Shown: one piece after another, positions 49,599 to 58,866 of the stretch
How positions within the stretch are numbered: position 1 is the stretch's first letter
Layout: every line of letters begins with the position of its first letter
Assembly (NCBI GenBank): GCA_907163375.1
Contig: CAJQUW010009328.1
Span: forward strand, 682,001-746,000
DNA length: 64,000 nt
From: Prostheceraeus crozeri
Lineage: Eukaryota > Platyhelminthes > Polycladida > Euryleptidae
Direction: 5' to 3'
Notes under the pieces: generated by a model
Told to the model about the DNA's origin: nothing
The model's database searches: none
Seen by the model: the letters and a program-made list of their open reading frames with translations, nothing else
Program-made: the position numbers and the translations under genes

Positions 49599-50005
49599 CA
49601 GTTGACAAAATGCTGTTATGCCGTCGAACGTTGACGTCCATGGATTGTATGATAAGTGCCGCGATGATGTGTGGTCGATTCAACATGGCCGCGTGATGCA
49701 TCAAGGACAGCCCAGCCTCATCCTGCTTGCCCAGTCGCGCGGGAGGACATCGGCGTGTAAGTGTCTGAAACATGGCCACCAGCCCCCGCCGACATGTAGA
49801 CCGCAAGGCGGTGGGCAAGGATTTATTCTTATTGGCGCGTTTGCTTCCGAAATATTTCTTGAACTGCTCGTATAAATGATTGTCGGATAGAGGAAGCCGC
49901 TTCGGACGAAGTTTGGCCACCTCCTCGTACATGGCGCGAACCCATAATGGCTTTTGTGGTGGTTGCGGATAATACGTCTCCAATTCGATAAGTATGGGGA
50001 TGTAA
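49599..50005 (-). CDS. ANKAR: ANKAR exon (first seen), start of ankyrin region
   Basis: A 407-bp exon between acceptor (tatcatatttcag) and donor (ACTG|GTGAGA). It encodes 135 residues: YIPILIELETYYPQPPQKPL, then WVRAMYEEVAKL, LPLSDNHLYEQFKKYFG, a lysine-rich stretch, LRSTCRRGLVAMFQTL, and the first ankyrin repeat GLSLMHHAAMLNRPHIIAAL ending VNVRRHN. The block KP-x-WV-x-AM-x-E-x-V...LP-x-S-x-x-x-L-x-EQF-x-KYFG is the region preceding the ankyrin repeats in ANKAR. The exon starts with one base completing a codon, so at least one more exon lies upstream. It was not found between 50006 and 50540. Confidence 0.92.
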
Positions 50006-50500
50006 CTGAAATATGATAATGAATGCTCTCAAACGTCTGAAAATTTATCCAGAATCGATAATGATGATCTTTGAATTAACTTTGATTGTTGCATGTATTT
50101 GATAAGAAAATAAAGAGTACGTAGCGTAAGAGAAGGTCTTAACAATTAATCAAAAGAGCATGTGTGTTGTAAAGTACACTCTCGGAAGTTTTCCTTAGAA
50201 TACCTCTTGTTTATCTAAAGAGAATGACAACTATGAAGGCAATAAATGCTGCCAATGCTGCCAATTCCCCGACCGCACTCGCCTGACGTAAGAATCGGAA
50301 CGAGGTACGCGGTGAAGACGAGCTCACACCTTCTTCACTAGGCCCAGCCGACAGAACAAAAGGAATGCAAGTGAAGGCAGAAGCCGTCTCTACCGCATGT
50401 GAATTCAACAGTTTCTTATCCAATCATTATTGACGGAATGCTATCAGCATTCATTCTGTAGCGAGAGAGCATGCAACATGTCATTCGCAGTAGTAAGTAA
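50006..50500. other. ANKAR upstream intron edge, nothing recognised
   Basis: No further exon recognised. A minus-strand frame at 50211-50423 ends in a hydrophobic stretch (LAALAAFIAFIVVILF) but has no ANKAR resemblance. Confidence 0.4.
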
Positions 50501-50539
50501 AACTCCACTTCTGGACCGCGCAAGATGGCCGCCATCGCT

Positions 50540-51850
50540 GACGTCCCCCCCCCCTCTGGAACGACAGAGTGTCGTGGCCGGCCGCCGTGGTGCTTCGAGT
50601 CTGACTCCCCCCCTCTGGAACGACAGAGGTTGTAGTCTGTCGTGGTGTGCCGGCCAGGTTGGTCCACGTTCACAAACTGTTCGCTGACTCCCCCCCTCTG
50701 GAACGACAGAGTGTCGTGGTGGACTTGGGCGACCGCCAGGATTAGTCTTGAGGCTATAGCGTGTGATGTTTTTCGTGCAATCTGCTGAATGTTGGGTTGT
50801 AAAATGGGCTGTTTCGAGTGGAAGGAGTGGTCGGATGAGAAAACGGAGGCCGGATTCGGATTCAGCGTGAAATTCTGCATCGGTATGGTGAATTTGAACG
50901 CCATCGGAGAGAAAAAATTTTCGCTGACGTACCCCCCCCTCTGGACAGCTCGCTTCGATTTTGGCTTCCAGTGGACGGATTTTGTCGTGCCATAGCTCGT
51001 TTGAAAGCTAAGAGTGAGACAAATTCACTGAAACAAACGGCTTGTTCCTATCTGTCTTCGTTTAGATGTGAGACGCCTTTTAAGATTTTGGGACATTGGC
51101 GAAAAACGACAGAGTTAGAATTTGGGACGTTTTGGGCTGTAGCTTCAAAACGAAGCATCGGATTGGAAAACGGAGTTCAGATTTGGAATCAGCGTGAAAT
51201 TCTCTATCTGTATGGTGAGTTTCAAGGCAATCGGCGAGAAAAAATTTTCAACATTTTTCGAAAAAACGACAGAGTTAGAATTTGGGACGTTTTGGTGTGT
51301 AGCGCCAAAACGAACCATCGGATGGGAAAACGGAGGCCAGATTCAGATTCAGCGTGAAATTCTGCATCGGTATGGTGAATTTGAACGCCATCGGAGAGAA
51401 AAAATTTTCGCTGACGTCCCCCCCCCTCTGGAAAGCTCGCTTCGATTTTGGCTTCCAGTGGACGGATTTTGTCGTGCCATAGCTCGTTTGAAAGCTAAGA
51501 GTGAGACAAATTCACTGAAACAAACGGCTTGTTCATATCTGTCTTCGTTTAGATGTGAGACGCCATTTAAGATTTTGGGACGTTTTGGGCTGTAGCTTCA
51601 AAACGAAGCATCGGATTGGAAAACGGAGTTCAGATTTGGAATCAGCGTGAAATTCTCTATCTGTATGGTGAGTTTCAAGTCAATCGGCGAGAAAAAATTT
51701 TCAACATTTTTCGAAAAAACGACCGTTAAGAATTTTTGCGATGGCTGCCTTCTGTAGAGCCAAAACGAAGCATCGGATGGAAAAACGGAGGCCAGATTCG
51801 GATTCAGCGTCAAATTCTACATGGAAATGGTGTATTTCCAGCTGAATCGG
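50540..51850. repeat. Satellite with C-tracts and a 486-bp tandem duplication
   Basis: The string CCCCCCCTCTGGAACGACAG or close variants occurs at about 50543, 50606, 50690, 50930 and 51418. The stretch from about 50860 to 51345 is repeated at about 51346-51830 (period about 486), with smaller internal copies of tcagcgtgaaattct and gagaaaaaattttc every 140-330 bases. Both strands carry frames of 60-160 codons that cross copies; they look like by-products. Confidence 0.85.
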
Positions 51851-51900
51851 AGCACTAGAACCGGAGATAGACGGGATTTTTAGTGTTTGGATGATGGGTA

Positions 51901-51961
51901 TTACGTCATCAGCTGATCGCCACACACTATATAAGCTGGAAACCGACAGAGACTTGTCATT
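51901..51961 (+). promoter_or_regulatory. Candidate Pol II promoter (CRE/ATF half-site, E-box, TATA, initiator)
   Basis: TTACGTCATC (51901-51910) and CAGCTG (51910-51915) precede TATATAA (51928-51934). An initiator-like TCATTA lies at 51957-51962, about 29 bases after the TATA box. Spacing is right for a focused promoter reading rightward into 52-53.4 kb, where no protein-coding frame is seen. Confidence 0.5.
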
Positions 51962-52351
51962 AAGACGAGAGCGATTGTCAGAGGTAGGTCGTCTCTCTGA
52001 GCTCCGATGATAGCTTCGGACATTCCAAATCCCGAGTTTCTGTAAGAAACCGACTTAGAAAATTTCATTGCTGATATCAGCTAAGGCGTCAGACTTAGAG
52101 GTTCGCCAGGAGATGGCCTTCGTCTCCAGGCCATAAAAGACTCCAAAACTTTAAAGGCTTGTAACTTTGCTTCTACAAGTCCGTTTGACTTGATTCAAAA
52201 AAGGTTCGGTCGCTATTGACCTGCCCTAAGTGATAGACTACTTATAAAATTTCATAAGTAGTGCTAAAAAGTTGAAAATTTTAAATTCACTATTTTTGGA
52301 GGTTTTCTGGGGTTTTCGACCCTGCTGAAGTCAATGAAAGCATTTTTAGTG

Positions 52352-53398
52352 ATGTCTCAGTCAGTCTTCTCATGGTATAAGCGGCTTTTCACTGAAAGCG
52401 AGCAAGACACGGAGAGTTTTGCTGTAATATTCCACTGACAGGGTGTTCCTTCGGGACGGCGGACGATGCCGTAGTGATAAGTGTGGCAAGGGAGTGTGTC
52501 ATAGTTTAGACCGTAACCGCTGGGACATCTCATGTCTCATGTTGGGCATTTGACACAGTTCTCAACGTAGCACTTTGAACGCCAATCGGTTGAGTCTTAG
52601 CTATCTTGTCATGGGTGGCCTCTAAACATCTCCATTGCAAAACGCTGGTGAATCAAGCTCTCTAAGGCTTGCTATCAAGCTGCTCAAAGTCTGTCAACCT
52701 CTTACCAACTCTACAGGTTTTCATGTCTCAGCCAGTCTTCTCATGGTATAAGCGGCTTTTCACTGAAAGCGAGCAAGACACGGAGAGTTTTGCTGTAATA
52801 TTCCACTGACAGGGTGTTCCTTCGGGACGGCGGACGATGCCGTAGTGATAAGTGTGGCAAGGGAGTGTGTCATAGTTTAGACCGTAACCGCTGGGACATC
52901 TCATGTCTCATGTTGGGCATTTGACACAGTTCTCAACGTAGCACTTTGAACGCCAATCGGTTGAGTCTTAGCTATCTTGTCATGGGTGGCCTCTAAACAT
53001 CTCCATTGCAAAACGCTGGTGAATCAAGCTCTCTACGGCTTGCTATCAAGCTGCTCAAAGTCTGTCAACCTCTTACCAACTCTACAGGTTTTCATGTCTG
53101 GCGAATACTATCATTAAGTTGAATCTGCTATCAGTCAACTTGAACGTTGCAAATGAAGTTCGGTGTAATACTTCCTTTCGACGGGCGTTCCTGTAAAGGG
53201 CGGCGGTGAAACCCGTAGCTATGTATACCGCAAGGGACATTCGGCAATGGTCAATCTTGATAAACCTCTCTGCGTCATGTTTGCAAGTGATTGCCTCTGT
53301 CTCAACGTAGTATGCATTCGCGCCAGGGCGACATTTAGCCAGCTGTCGAAGGTTGCCTTATAAACTATCCATTGCATACGTTATGAGAACCATGAGTT
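52352..53398 (+). repeat. 371-bp tandem unit, three copies, possible structured RNA
   Basis: Copies 1 (52352-52722) and 2 (52723-53093) are nearly identical. Copy 3 (53094 to about 53398) is old but aligns in islands: GTAATA-TTCC, GTTCC, GGCGG...CCGTAG, GCAAGGGA, CTCAACGTAG, CCATTGCA. The first four islands form a core with potential hairpins (for example ACGGC/GCCGT at about 52452-52468). No frame of 60 codons is seen from about 51930 to 53398. Conserved islands and changed linkers look more like a constrained RNA or protein-binding site than a simple satellite. Strand is chosen from the upstream promoter and is uncertain. Confidence 0.6.
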
Positions 53399-53602
53399 CT
53401 ACCTGTCTCTATCAATGAGATGAATTGATGAATGGAATGAAATGGGAGGACACTCACGCGCCACACGCAACATAACACACTTCTCTCTTCCGTAGTCTAA
53501 CAATCTCTTTACACATGGATCGCAGTCGATTGCTATCCCTGTATCAGAAGTGTAAGCTATCTTAATTTTATTTAACACTATTTCACTACCATCATCACCC
53601 AT
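53399..53602 (-). CDS. Small ORF of the Polinton-like element, unknown
   Basis: 67 codons beginning ATG (MGDDGSEIVLNKIKIAYTSD). No family is recognised. Its upstream side (53603-53665) contains a promoter-like block (agtttaacttg, tagtagcacgcttag) that also precedes the ORF at 58633-58866 and recurs in the repeat arrays, which supports it being a real gene of the element. Confidence 0.4.
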   Translation of the reverse strand: MGDDGSEIVLNKIKIAYTSDTGIAIDCDPCVKRLLDYGREKCVMLRVARECPPISFHSSIHLIDRDR

Positions 53603-53665
53603 ATGAAATGTTATAAGATTTACAAGTTAAACTAAGCGTGCTACTATTTCCAAATGAAAAAGTAT
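53603..53665 (-). promoter_or_regulatory. Shared upstream motif (copy before 53602)
   Basis: Reading leftward: tcatttggaaatagtagcac, gcttagtttaacttgtaaat, then 14 bases to the ATG. The same block occurs before the ORF at 58633-58866 and at least three more times in each arm of the palindrome. Confidence 0.5.
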
Positions 53666-53756
53666 ACATGGTTAAATCATCCACTGAAGCCCCATTCAAG
53701 TAAGTCAGTATGAAAGCAAAGATAATACGAAATAAAAATTTATTATGGCATGTATT

Positions 53757-54191
53757 TCAAAAGGTCTTCATCGTCAATATCGTCCCAGAGTTGGCTTCAC
53801 ACAGATCACAAAAACAGTTCACTTGCTTCAATCGTTCTTCTACCGCGAGCCTCACTTTGTCGATGTACTCCCACTCCGCCATAGTTCGTGGCTGGGAGTT
53901 AGGGGTGTACCATTCCCATAATTGATGGAGGAATTTGGTGCTGGTGATCTCCATCACATCGTCAGTATCGTACTGGAGATACTTCCACCTCACGCCTGTT
54001 AGGTCGGGACACTCCTTCTCACATACACTCTCCTCTTCGTCATCCGCTGGTAATGACAGCTTTCTAATGTTGTCGAGTCGGTACACCTTCTCCACCTTCC
54101 CCTTCGTTGGAGCGTTTGGTGCAACGAGCGCCTTTGGCGATAAGCATGGAGAAGAGAATTTTGTATTCGGTGTTTTTGGAGGGCTTGTCAT
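53757..54191 (-). CDS. Hypothetical protein of the Polinton-like element
   Basis: 144 codons from ATG (MTSPPKTPNTKFSSPCLSPK). The first 45 residues are rich in proline, serine, lysine and threonine, followed by an acidic DDEEE patch (about 50-54), then a folded-looking half with FLHQLWEWYTPNSQPRTMAE, a charged helix and a CFCDLC motif (about 128-133). Not recognised. It is divergent to the polymerase gene and shares a promoter region of about 440 bases with it. Confidence 0.5.
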   Translation of the reverse strand: MTSPPKTPNTKFSSPCLSPKALVAPNAPTKGKVEKVYRLDNIRKLSLPADDEEESVCEKECPDLTGVRWKYLQYDTDDVMEITSTKFLHQLWEWYTPNSQPRTMAEWEYIDKVRLAVEERLKQVNCFCDLCEANSGTILTMKTF

Positions 54192-54248
54192 GTTGACTGT
54201 GAATAATGACTTTGAAATGTTTTCTAATTCTTAAGTATAAACAAGCAA

Positions 54249-54440
54249 CCAATCAGAATGAACAGCCAATGAATGATGAATATGAAAGTATATATGCAAA
54301 GTGACATTCGTGTCATTTCACTCTGTCTTTGAGACGTATAAGTGAAGTGTTCTCTAGCGAATTCTATATTTGAGGCGTACAAGTGAACTGCTCTCTCGTG
54401 AATTCCAAATTTGAGACGTATTATTTGAGTGAAGTCTCTA
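54249..54440 (+). promoter_or_regulatory. Promoter of the polymerase gene, with short tandem repeats
   Basis: Two CCAAT boxes (54249-54253, 54266-54270), TATATAT (54289-54295) and an initiator TCATTT (54313-54318) are in order and properly spaced for rightward transcription. After it, a repeat of about 42 bases (tttgagacgtataagtgaag ...) occurs nearly three times (about 54328, 54370, 54411). Confidence 0.55.
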
Positions 54441-54635
54441 TCTTGTTGAAGTATCAACCTTAAACTTGATTTCGTTGAAATGGTAAGTTGAAAATTTCTT
54501 CACTCCTCTCCCTCAAACGTGTGGCTAATAGCATCTTCCTCAATTTCAGGCATTAACTTCATCACCAACGCCCTCCTTTCTCGAGGAAAGTTTAGAGTCG
54601 TTGAGTCAAGGTAGGTTGTAACAATACACTGAGAC

Positions 54636-57600
54636 TTGAACAGAGATGATAGAATGATTTCTCTTTCAGGTGATGTGAGTTCCAGCTCAGGACTCTCGCG
54701 ACAAGGCAACGAGTGGGAATGTGCCGACTGCGGACATATGTTTACAAGGAAGCAAAGTCTCCTTCAACACATCAAACAACGTGTGTGTCAACGCAAAGCG
54801 GCATCGATCTCCGGAGGTGAAGTTGATTCTGACGATGACATCTCCTTTCCTTGCGATTTGTGCCCTCTTTCTTTTGATAGTCACTTTCAGCGATCTTCGC
54901 ACAGACTTCAACACACGCATGCAAATGATCACTACACCAACGGTACCTCTACCATCTCCCTCATTAATGTTTCACATAATAATTTAGTACGCGACTACTG
55001 CATGGAGTCCAATACTCAAATAGTAGATTTTCCTGAGTGGCTCCTTCAAAATTCTAACATTATCGAAGCGCTCTTCAACAATTTAGACAATTTTAGAATG
55101 AAGGCGCTCATCTACCTTCAACTAAAATATATTAAAATAGATTTTCAAACGGGTCAAGTGACGGAGAGAATACAGTTTCATGTTCCTTCCTCTTCCGCAA
55201 CCGAAGTTGTAGACTGCGAGTCTTGGCTAAATTTTCACATTCAATGTTTAAAATCAAATGTAGATAAATTCAATGAACGCGACAGCGCTCTCATTTTTGA
55301 TGGTGTGGACTCAGCCATATTCAAAATTTCCCTATTAGAAAGTCATGCAGCTCGAGACACATTTAAACTACCAAAAACGTTGTATAATAAGAAAGCTGTC
55401 ATCAATGTTGATTGTAAATCACAGTGTTTCAAATATGCAGTCCTATCCATCCTTCACTATAATGATATCAACGCGCATCGAGATCGCACCTATAGCTATA
55501 GACAGTGGGAGGATGAACTAGACTTTGAAGGTTGTGATAGTAACAACATGAAAATCAAAGATGTAGAAACGTTCGAAAAACATAATCAGATTAAAATTGT
55601 CGTTCACGTGTGGGAGAAGGGGTTGAAGGGTGCCCGCTATAATTCACGTTCAACTTGTTATGAACGTGTAGTCAACCTCTTATTAGTAAAACAAGATGAT
55701 AGCGAGGAATGGCACTACTGTGGTATTCCCAAAATCTCTCGCTTGTACACTCACTTGGGGCACTCTAAAAGAGGTGAACATTTTGTATGCGACCGCTGCA
55801 TCCGCTCCTTTTGGAGTAAAGATAAATTTGAAACTCACTATGAATGGTGCAAGCGAGGTAAATTACAAATGGAACGCATGCCCAAAGATAAAATATTTTC
55901 ACATAGGGATAATGGTGACGAATTAAGTCCCCTGCGTATCATTTACGCAGACATAGAATGCTACATTGATGATATCATCCACAAGCCAGCAGCCATATCC
56001 TGCTATGAAGTATGGCATGACCACTTTAGGAATAGACAAAACAAAACGCATACTTGGCAAGGTGAGGATTGTATTTACCAATTCCTACAATTCCTCGAAC
56101 AGGCTGTAAAATTTCAACAATCATATGATTCCCAATTGCAGCGTAAGTCACTACATATGTCAGATGAAGACAAACAGAAATTTGAAAGTTGCACATCGTG
56201 CCCTAAATGTCATAAAACGTTTGATGATGATAAAATTAAGAAAGTGCGTGATCATGATCACATCACTGGTAAATTTAGAAACGCACTCTGCTCCAAATGT
56301 AACTTTTCACTTAGGTTGAGACGTCGTGTACTACCCGTCATTTTTCATAACTTTAAGGGCTATGACAGTCATATGCTCATAAAAGGAGGGTTGAGCCAGA
56401 TGAAATCGTGGCAGTTCAATGTTATAGCACAAACGAGAGAAAAATTCATGGCAATGACAGCAAAAGTACCAGTAGATAAAACTAAAGAAAATAAGACAGT
56501 CTTCTTCGAAATAAAATTTTTAGATTCATTTCAATTCATGTCAGCGTCACTAGCTTCTCTCGTTCGAAATCTCAAGTTTCTTCCCCATAGTCAAACTTTG
56601 AAGAAACACTATCCAAACTTAACGGATGACATGATCACTCGCAAAGGAGTCTTTCCCTATGCGTATTTTAGCTCAATGTCTAAACTAAATGAAACAACCC
56701 TTCCTTCCATTGACAAATTCAAAAACGATTTGACGGGTGAAGATTGTCCAGTAGAGGACTATGAACATGCTCAAGAGGCATGGTTAAAATTTAATTGTAA
56801 AACGTTTGGAGATTATATGATCGCTTACTTAGAATTAGATGTCATTTTGCTGGCTGATGTCTTTCAGGAATTTCGACGAGTGGCATTAGAAGAAGACAAA
56901 TTAGATCCTATCCACTTTGTCAGTCTACCAGCCATGTCCTTTAAATCAGCCTTTAAAATGACTGGCGAGACCATTCATCTCTTACAAGACCCCGAGATGT
57001 ATAATATATTTGAGCGCGGAATACGCGGTGGTCTCACATTTGTAAATAAACATCATATAAAATCTAAAACAGTAGGTGATGATCATATCCACCTAAAGTA
57101 CTATGACCAAAATAATTTATATGGCAGTTCACTGTCTAAACCACTACCTCATTCCGAGTTTAGTTGGTTAAAACAAGATGAGCTTGAGTTTTACTCCAAC
57201 CCTTCAAACATACTGAAGATTCCAGATGAAGGTGATTGGGGATATTATTTTGAAGTGGATTTGATTTATCCAAATAGTATTAAAAATAAAACTGCCGATT
57301 TCCCACTCGCACCTGAATCTGGTGAAGTGACTGAAGATATGTTTTCACCATTCATGTCACAATTTCATAATAACTTAACAGAGTGTGGACAGCCAAGGTA
57401 CAAACCATGCCGCAAACTTTTACTCACCCAATATGATAAGAAAAATTATCTCGTACACTTCTGCATACTAAAATTCTATTTAGAAATGGGCATGCTTCTA
57501 AAGCCAGTTCACCGCATTATCAAATTTAGACAGAAAGCCTTCCTCAAACCCTACATAGATAGTAACAGTCAAAAACGTGCACTAGCCCAAAATAATTTTG

Positions 57601-58454
57601 AAAAAGATTTTTATAAATATAAGAATAATAGTCTTTTCGGAAAGACCATGGAGGATGTTAGAAAACGCATAAACTACAAACTAGTCACTGATGATCAAAA
57701 ATATCACAAATTGACCTCATCACCTCTTTTCATTGATAGAGACATTATCGATGAGGATCTTGTAGGTGTTAAAATGATAAAATCTGAAGTTGAGTTGTGC
57801 AAGCCCATCTATATTGGGCAAGCTGTACTAGATTACTCTAAGCTTGAAATGTACCAACTCTTTTATAAAATACTAAAACCATGTCCTCTCGTAAAAGAGG
57901 TTCGTTTGTTGGGTGGTGATACAGATAGTTTCTTCTTAGGTATTACCACTCAAAAAGATTTAAATTTTAATGAAGTAGCTAAGTCATTAGAAAAATATTT
58001 CGACACATCTAACTACAATTCCGCTCATCCACTCTTTTCCATACAGAATAAAGCCAAACTTGGTTGTTTTAAGGATGAAACAGCAGGAAAGGAAATAGAT
58101 GAAATGATTCTCCTCCGCCCTAAAATGTATTCTATGAAATTAAAAGAATGTGCAGATAGTATTAAGCGTGCTAAAGGAATATCAAAATCAATTGTCCAAA
58201 AAATGAAACATCGGTCCTATAAGAAGGCCTATAAAAATAAAAATATAACGTTTGTCAATATGACAATCTTAAAATCACAAGTTCATACTGTGAAAACGTA
58301 CACATTTAAGAAACGAGCGCTTTCTGCATGGGAGGATAAGAGGTGTTGGATAGGACATAACACATCTCTTCCACATGGACATCCTGATACAAACATACCT
58401 CCACCCAAAAGAATAAAACTCACGCTACCACATTCAGGAGATGTATTGACATAA
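54636..58454 (+). CDS. Family B DNA polymerase, protein-primed type (Polinton-like)
   Basis: An open frame of 1272 codons that looks whole. The first ATG in frame is 54654; the frame opens slightly earlier and splice-like signals lie in the leader, so the exact start is unsettled. Residues are numbered from 54636. The N-terminus has two C2H2 fingers (about 29-51 and 73-94) and a third cysteine/histidine cluster near 390 (CDRCIRSF). The exonuclease domain has YADIE (437), YDSH (576) and LELDVILLADVF (about 732). Between the first two lies an HNH-like insert, VRDHDHITGKFR with flanking CPKC and CSKC (about 520-556), as known in Polinton polymerases. The polymerase domain has DQNNLYG (824), KNNSLFGKT (996) and GDTDS (1094), the A, B and C motifs. 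It copies linear viral-type DNA from a protein primer. Confidence 0.92.
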   Translation: MNRDDRMISLSGDVSSSSGLSRQGNEWECADCGHMFTRKQSLLQHIKQRVCQRKAASISGGEVDSDDDISFPCDLCPLSFDSHFQRSSHRLQHTHANDHYTNGTSTISLINVSHNNLVRDYCMESNTQIVDFPEWLLQNSNIIEALFNNLDNFRMKALIYLQLKYIKIDFQTGQVTERIQFHVPSSSATEVVDCESWLNFHIQCLKSNVDKFNERDSALIFDGVDSAIFKISLLESHAARDTFKLPKTLYNKKAVINVDCKSQCFKYAVLSILHYNDINAHRDRTYSYRQWEDELDFEGCDSNNMKIKDVETFEKHNQIKIVVHVWEKGLKGARYNSRSTCYERVVNLLLVKQDDSEEWHYCGIPKISRLYTHLGHSKRGEHFVCDRCIRSFWSKDKFETHYEWCKRGKLQMERMPKDKIFSHRDNGDELSPLRIIYADIECYIDDIIHKPAAISCYEVWHDHFRNRQNKTHTWQGEDCIYQFLQFLEQAVKFQQSYDSQLQRKSLHMSDEDKQKFESCTSCPKCHKTFDDDKIKKVRDHDHITGKFRNALCSKCNFSLRLRRRVLPVIFHNFKGYDSHMLIKGGLSQMKSWQFNVIAQTREKFMAMTAKVPVDKTKENKTVFFEIKFLDSFQFMSASLASLVRNLKFLPHSQTLKKHYPNLTDDMITRKGVFPYAYFSSMSKLNETTLPSIDKFKNDLTGEDCPVEDYEHAQEAWLKFNCKTFGDYMIAYLELDVILLADVFQEFRRVALEEDKLDPIHFVSLPAMSFKSAFKMTGETIHLLQDPEMYNIFERGIRGGLTFVNKHHIKSKTVGDDHIHLKYYDQNNLYGSSLSKPLPHSEFSWLKQDELEFYSNPSNILKIPDEGDWGYYFEVDLIYPNSIKNKTADFPLAPESGEVTEDMFSPFMSQFHNNLTECGQPRYKPCRKLLLTQYDKKNYLVHFCILKFYLEMGMLLKPVHRIIKFRQKAFLKPYIDSNSQKRALAQNNFEKDFYKYKNNSLFGKTMEDVRKRINYKLVTDDQKYHKLTSSPLFIDRDIIDEDLVGVKMIKSEVELCKPIYIGQAVLDYSKLEMYQLFYKILKPCPLVKEVRLLGGDTDSFFLGITTQKDLNFNEVAKSLEKYFDTSNYNSAHPLFSIQNKAKLGCFKDETAGKEIDEMILLRPKMYSMKLKECADSIKRAKGISKSIVQKMKHRSYKKAYKNKNITFVNMTILKSQVHTVKTYTFKKRALSAWEDKRCWIGHNTSLPHGHPDTNIPPPKRIKLTLPHSGDVLT

Positions 58455-58611
58455 TCAACTTTAACTCAGTATTTTGATGTTGCTTTTTGTAGATATACAT
58501 GGTTGTTTTATGTATCGCATGAGATCGTTTCTTCCTTGTGAATATATGCCTACAGTTAGCCCATTCCCCTATATCTGTGAAAAGACTTTTTCATACGTAT
58601 ATTTTTATTTC

Positions 58612-58617
58612 AATAAA
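58612..58617 (+). terminator. AATAAA polyadenylation signal after the polymerase gene
   Basis: AATAAA about 158 bases beyond the stop of the polymerase frame and just before the convergent ORF; many more AATAAA follow in the repeat array on the same strand. Confidence 0.5.
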
Positions 58618-58632
58618 CATATCACAATGACT

Positions 58633-58866
58633 TCACTTTGTTTTCCGAAACACTAAAGTTACGAGGGATTTAGTATCTTTCACATGGATGCACTCTTGTA
58701 AACCATTGGTAATTTTGATAGCAATAGAGGGTATAGTTTGTTTGACGACGGGGTGATAGAAAATAGATTCAAACATCTCGACTATTCCATACGAAGCGTC
58801 TTTATCATGAATGAAATCACGTAAAATGTATTCTTTTTTCTCACCAACAGAAATAGGTAGAATCAA
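58633..58866 (-). CDS. Small ORF in the left palindrome arm, unknown
   Basis: A frame of about 77 codons on the minus strand (ISVGEKKEYILRDFIHDKDA in its first third), convergent with the polymerase gene. Not recognised. The shared promoter-like block lies upstream at about 58965-59015. Its inverted twin occupies about 63765-64000 at the window edge. It may be part of a longer gene; I make no attempt to define it further. Confidence 0.4.
   Translation of the reverse strand: MILPISVGEKKEYILRDFIHDKDASYGIVEMFESIFYHPVVKQTIPSIAIKITNGLQECIHVKDTKSLVTLVFRKTK

Larger units (their letters stand above)
12290..50005 (-). other. ANKAR: ANKAR gene, partial (six exons)
   Basis: Six minus-strand exons (49599-50005, 37626-37827, 30158-30366, 28830-28934, 19642-20055, 12290-12383) join in phase into 1431 coding bases, about 477 residues, with ankyrin repeats first and armadillo repeats after, the order found in ANKAR. 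Human ANKAR is about 1430 residues, so the N-terminal third and the C-terminal part are missing. Upstream exons would lie beyond 50005, where satellite and virus-like DNA now sits, or beyond the window; downstream exons should lie below 12290. Introns are 11,771, 7,259, 1,223, 8,774 and 7,258 bp and are filled mostly by transposons. The biological role of ANKAR is poorly known, so I give none. Confidence 0.85.

Noticed and set aside
50416-50904. 162-codon frame on the minus strand
   Set aside because: Runs through the C-tract satellite; composition and overlap with opposite-strand frames show it is a by-product.
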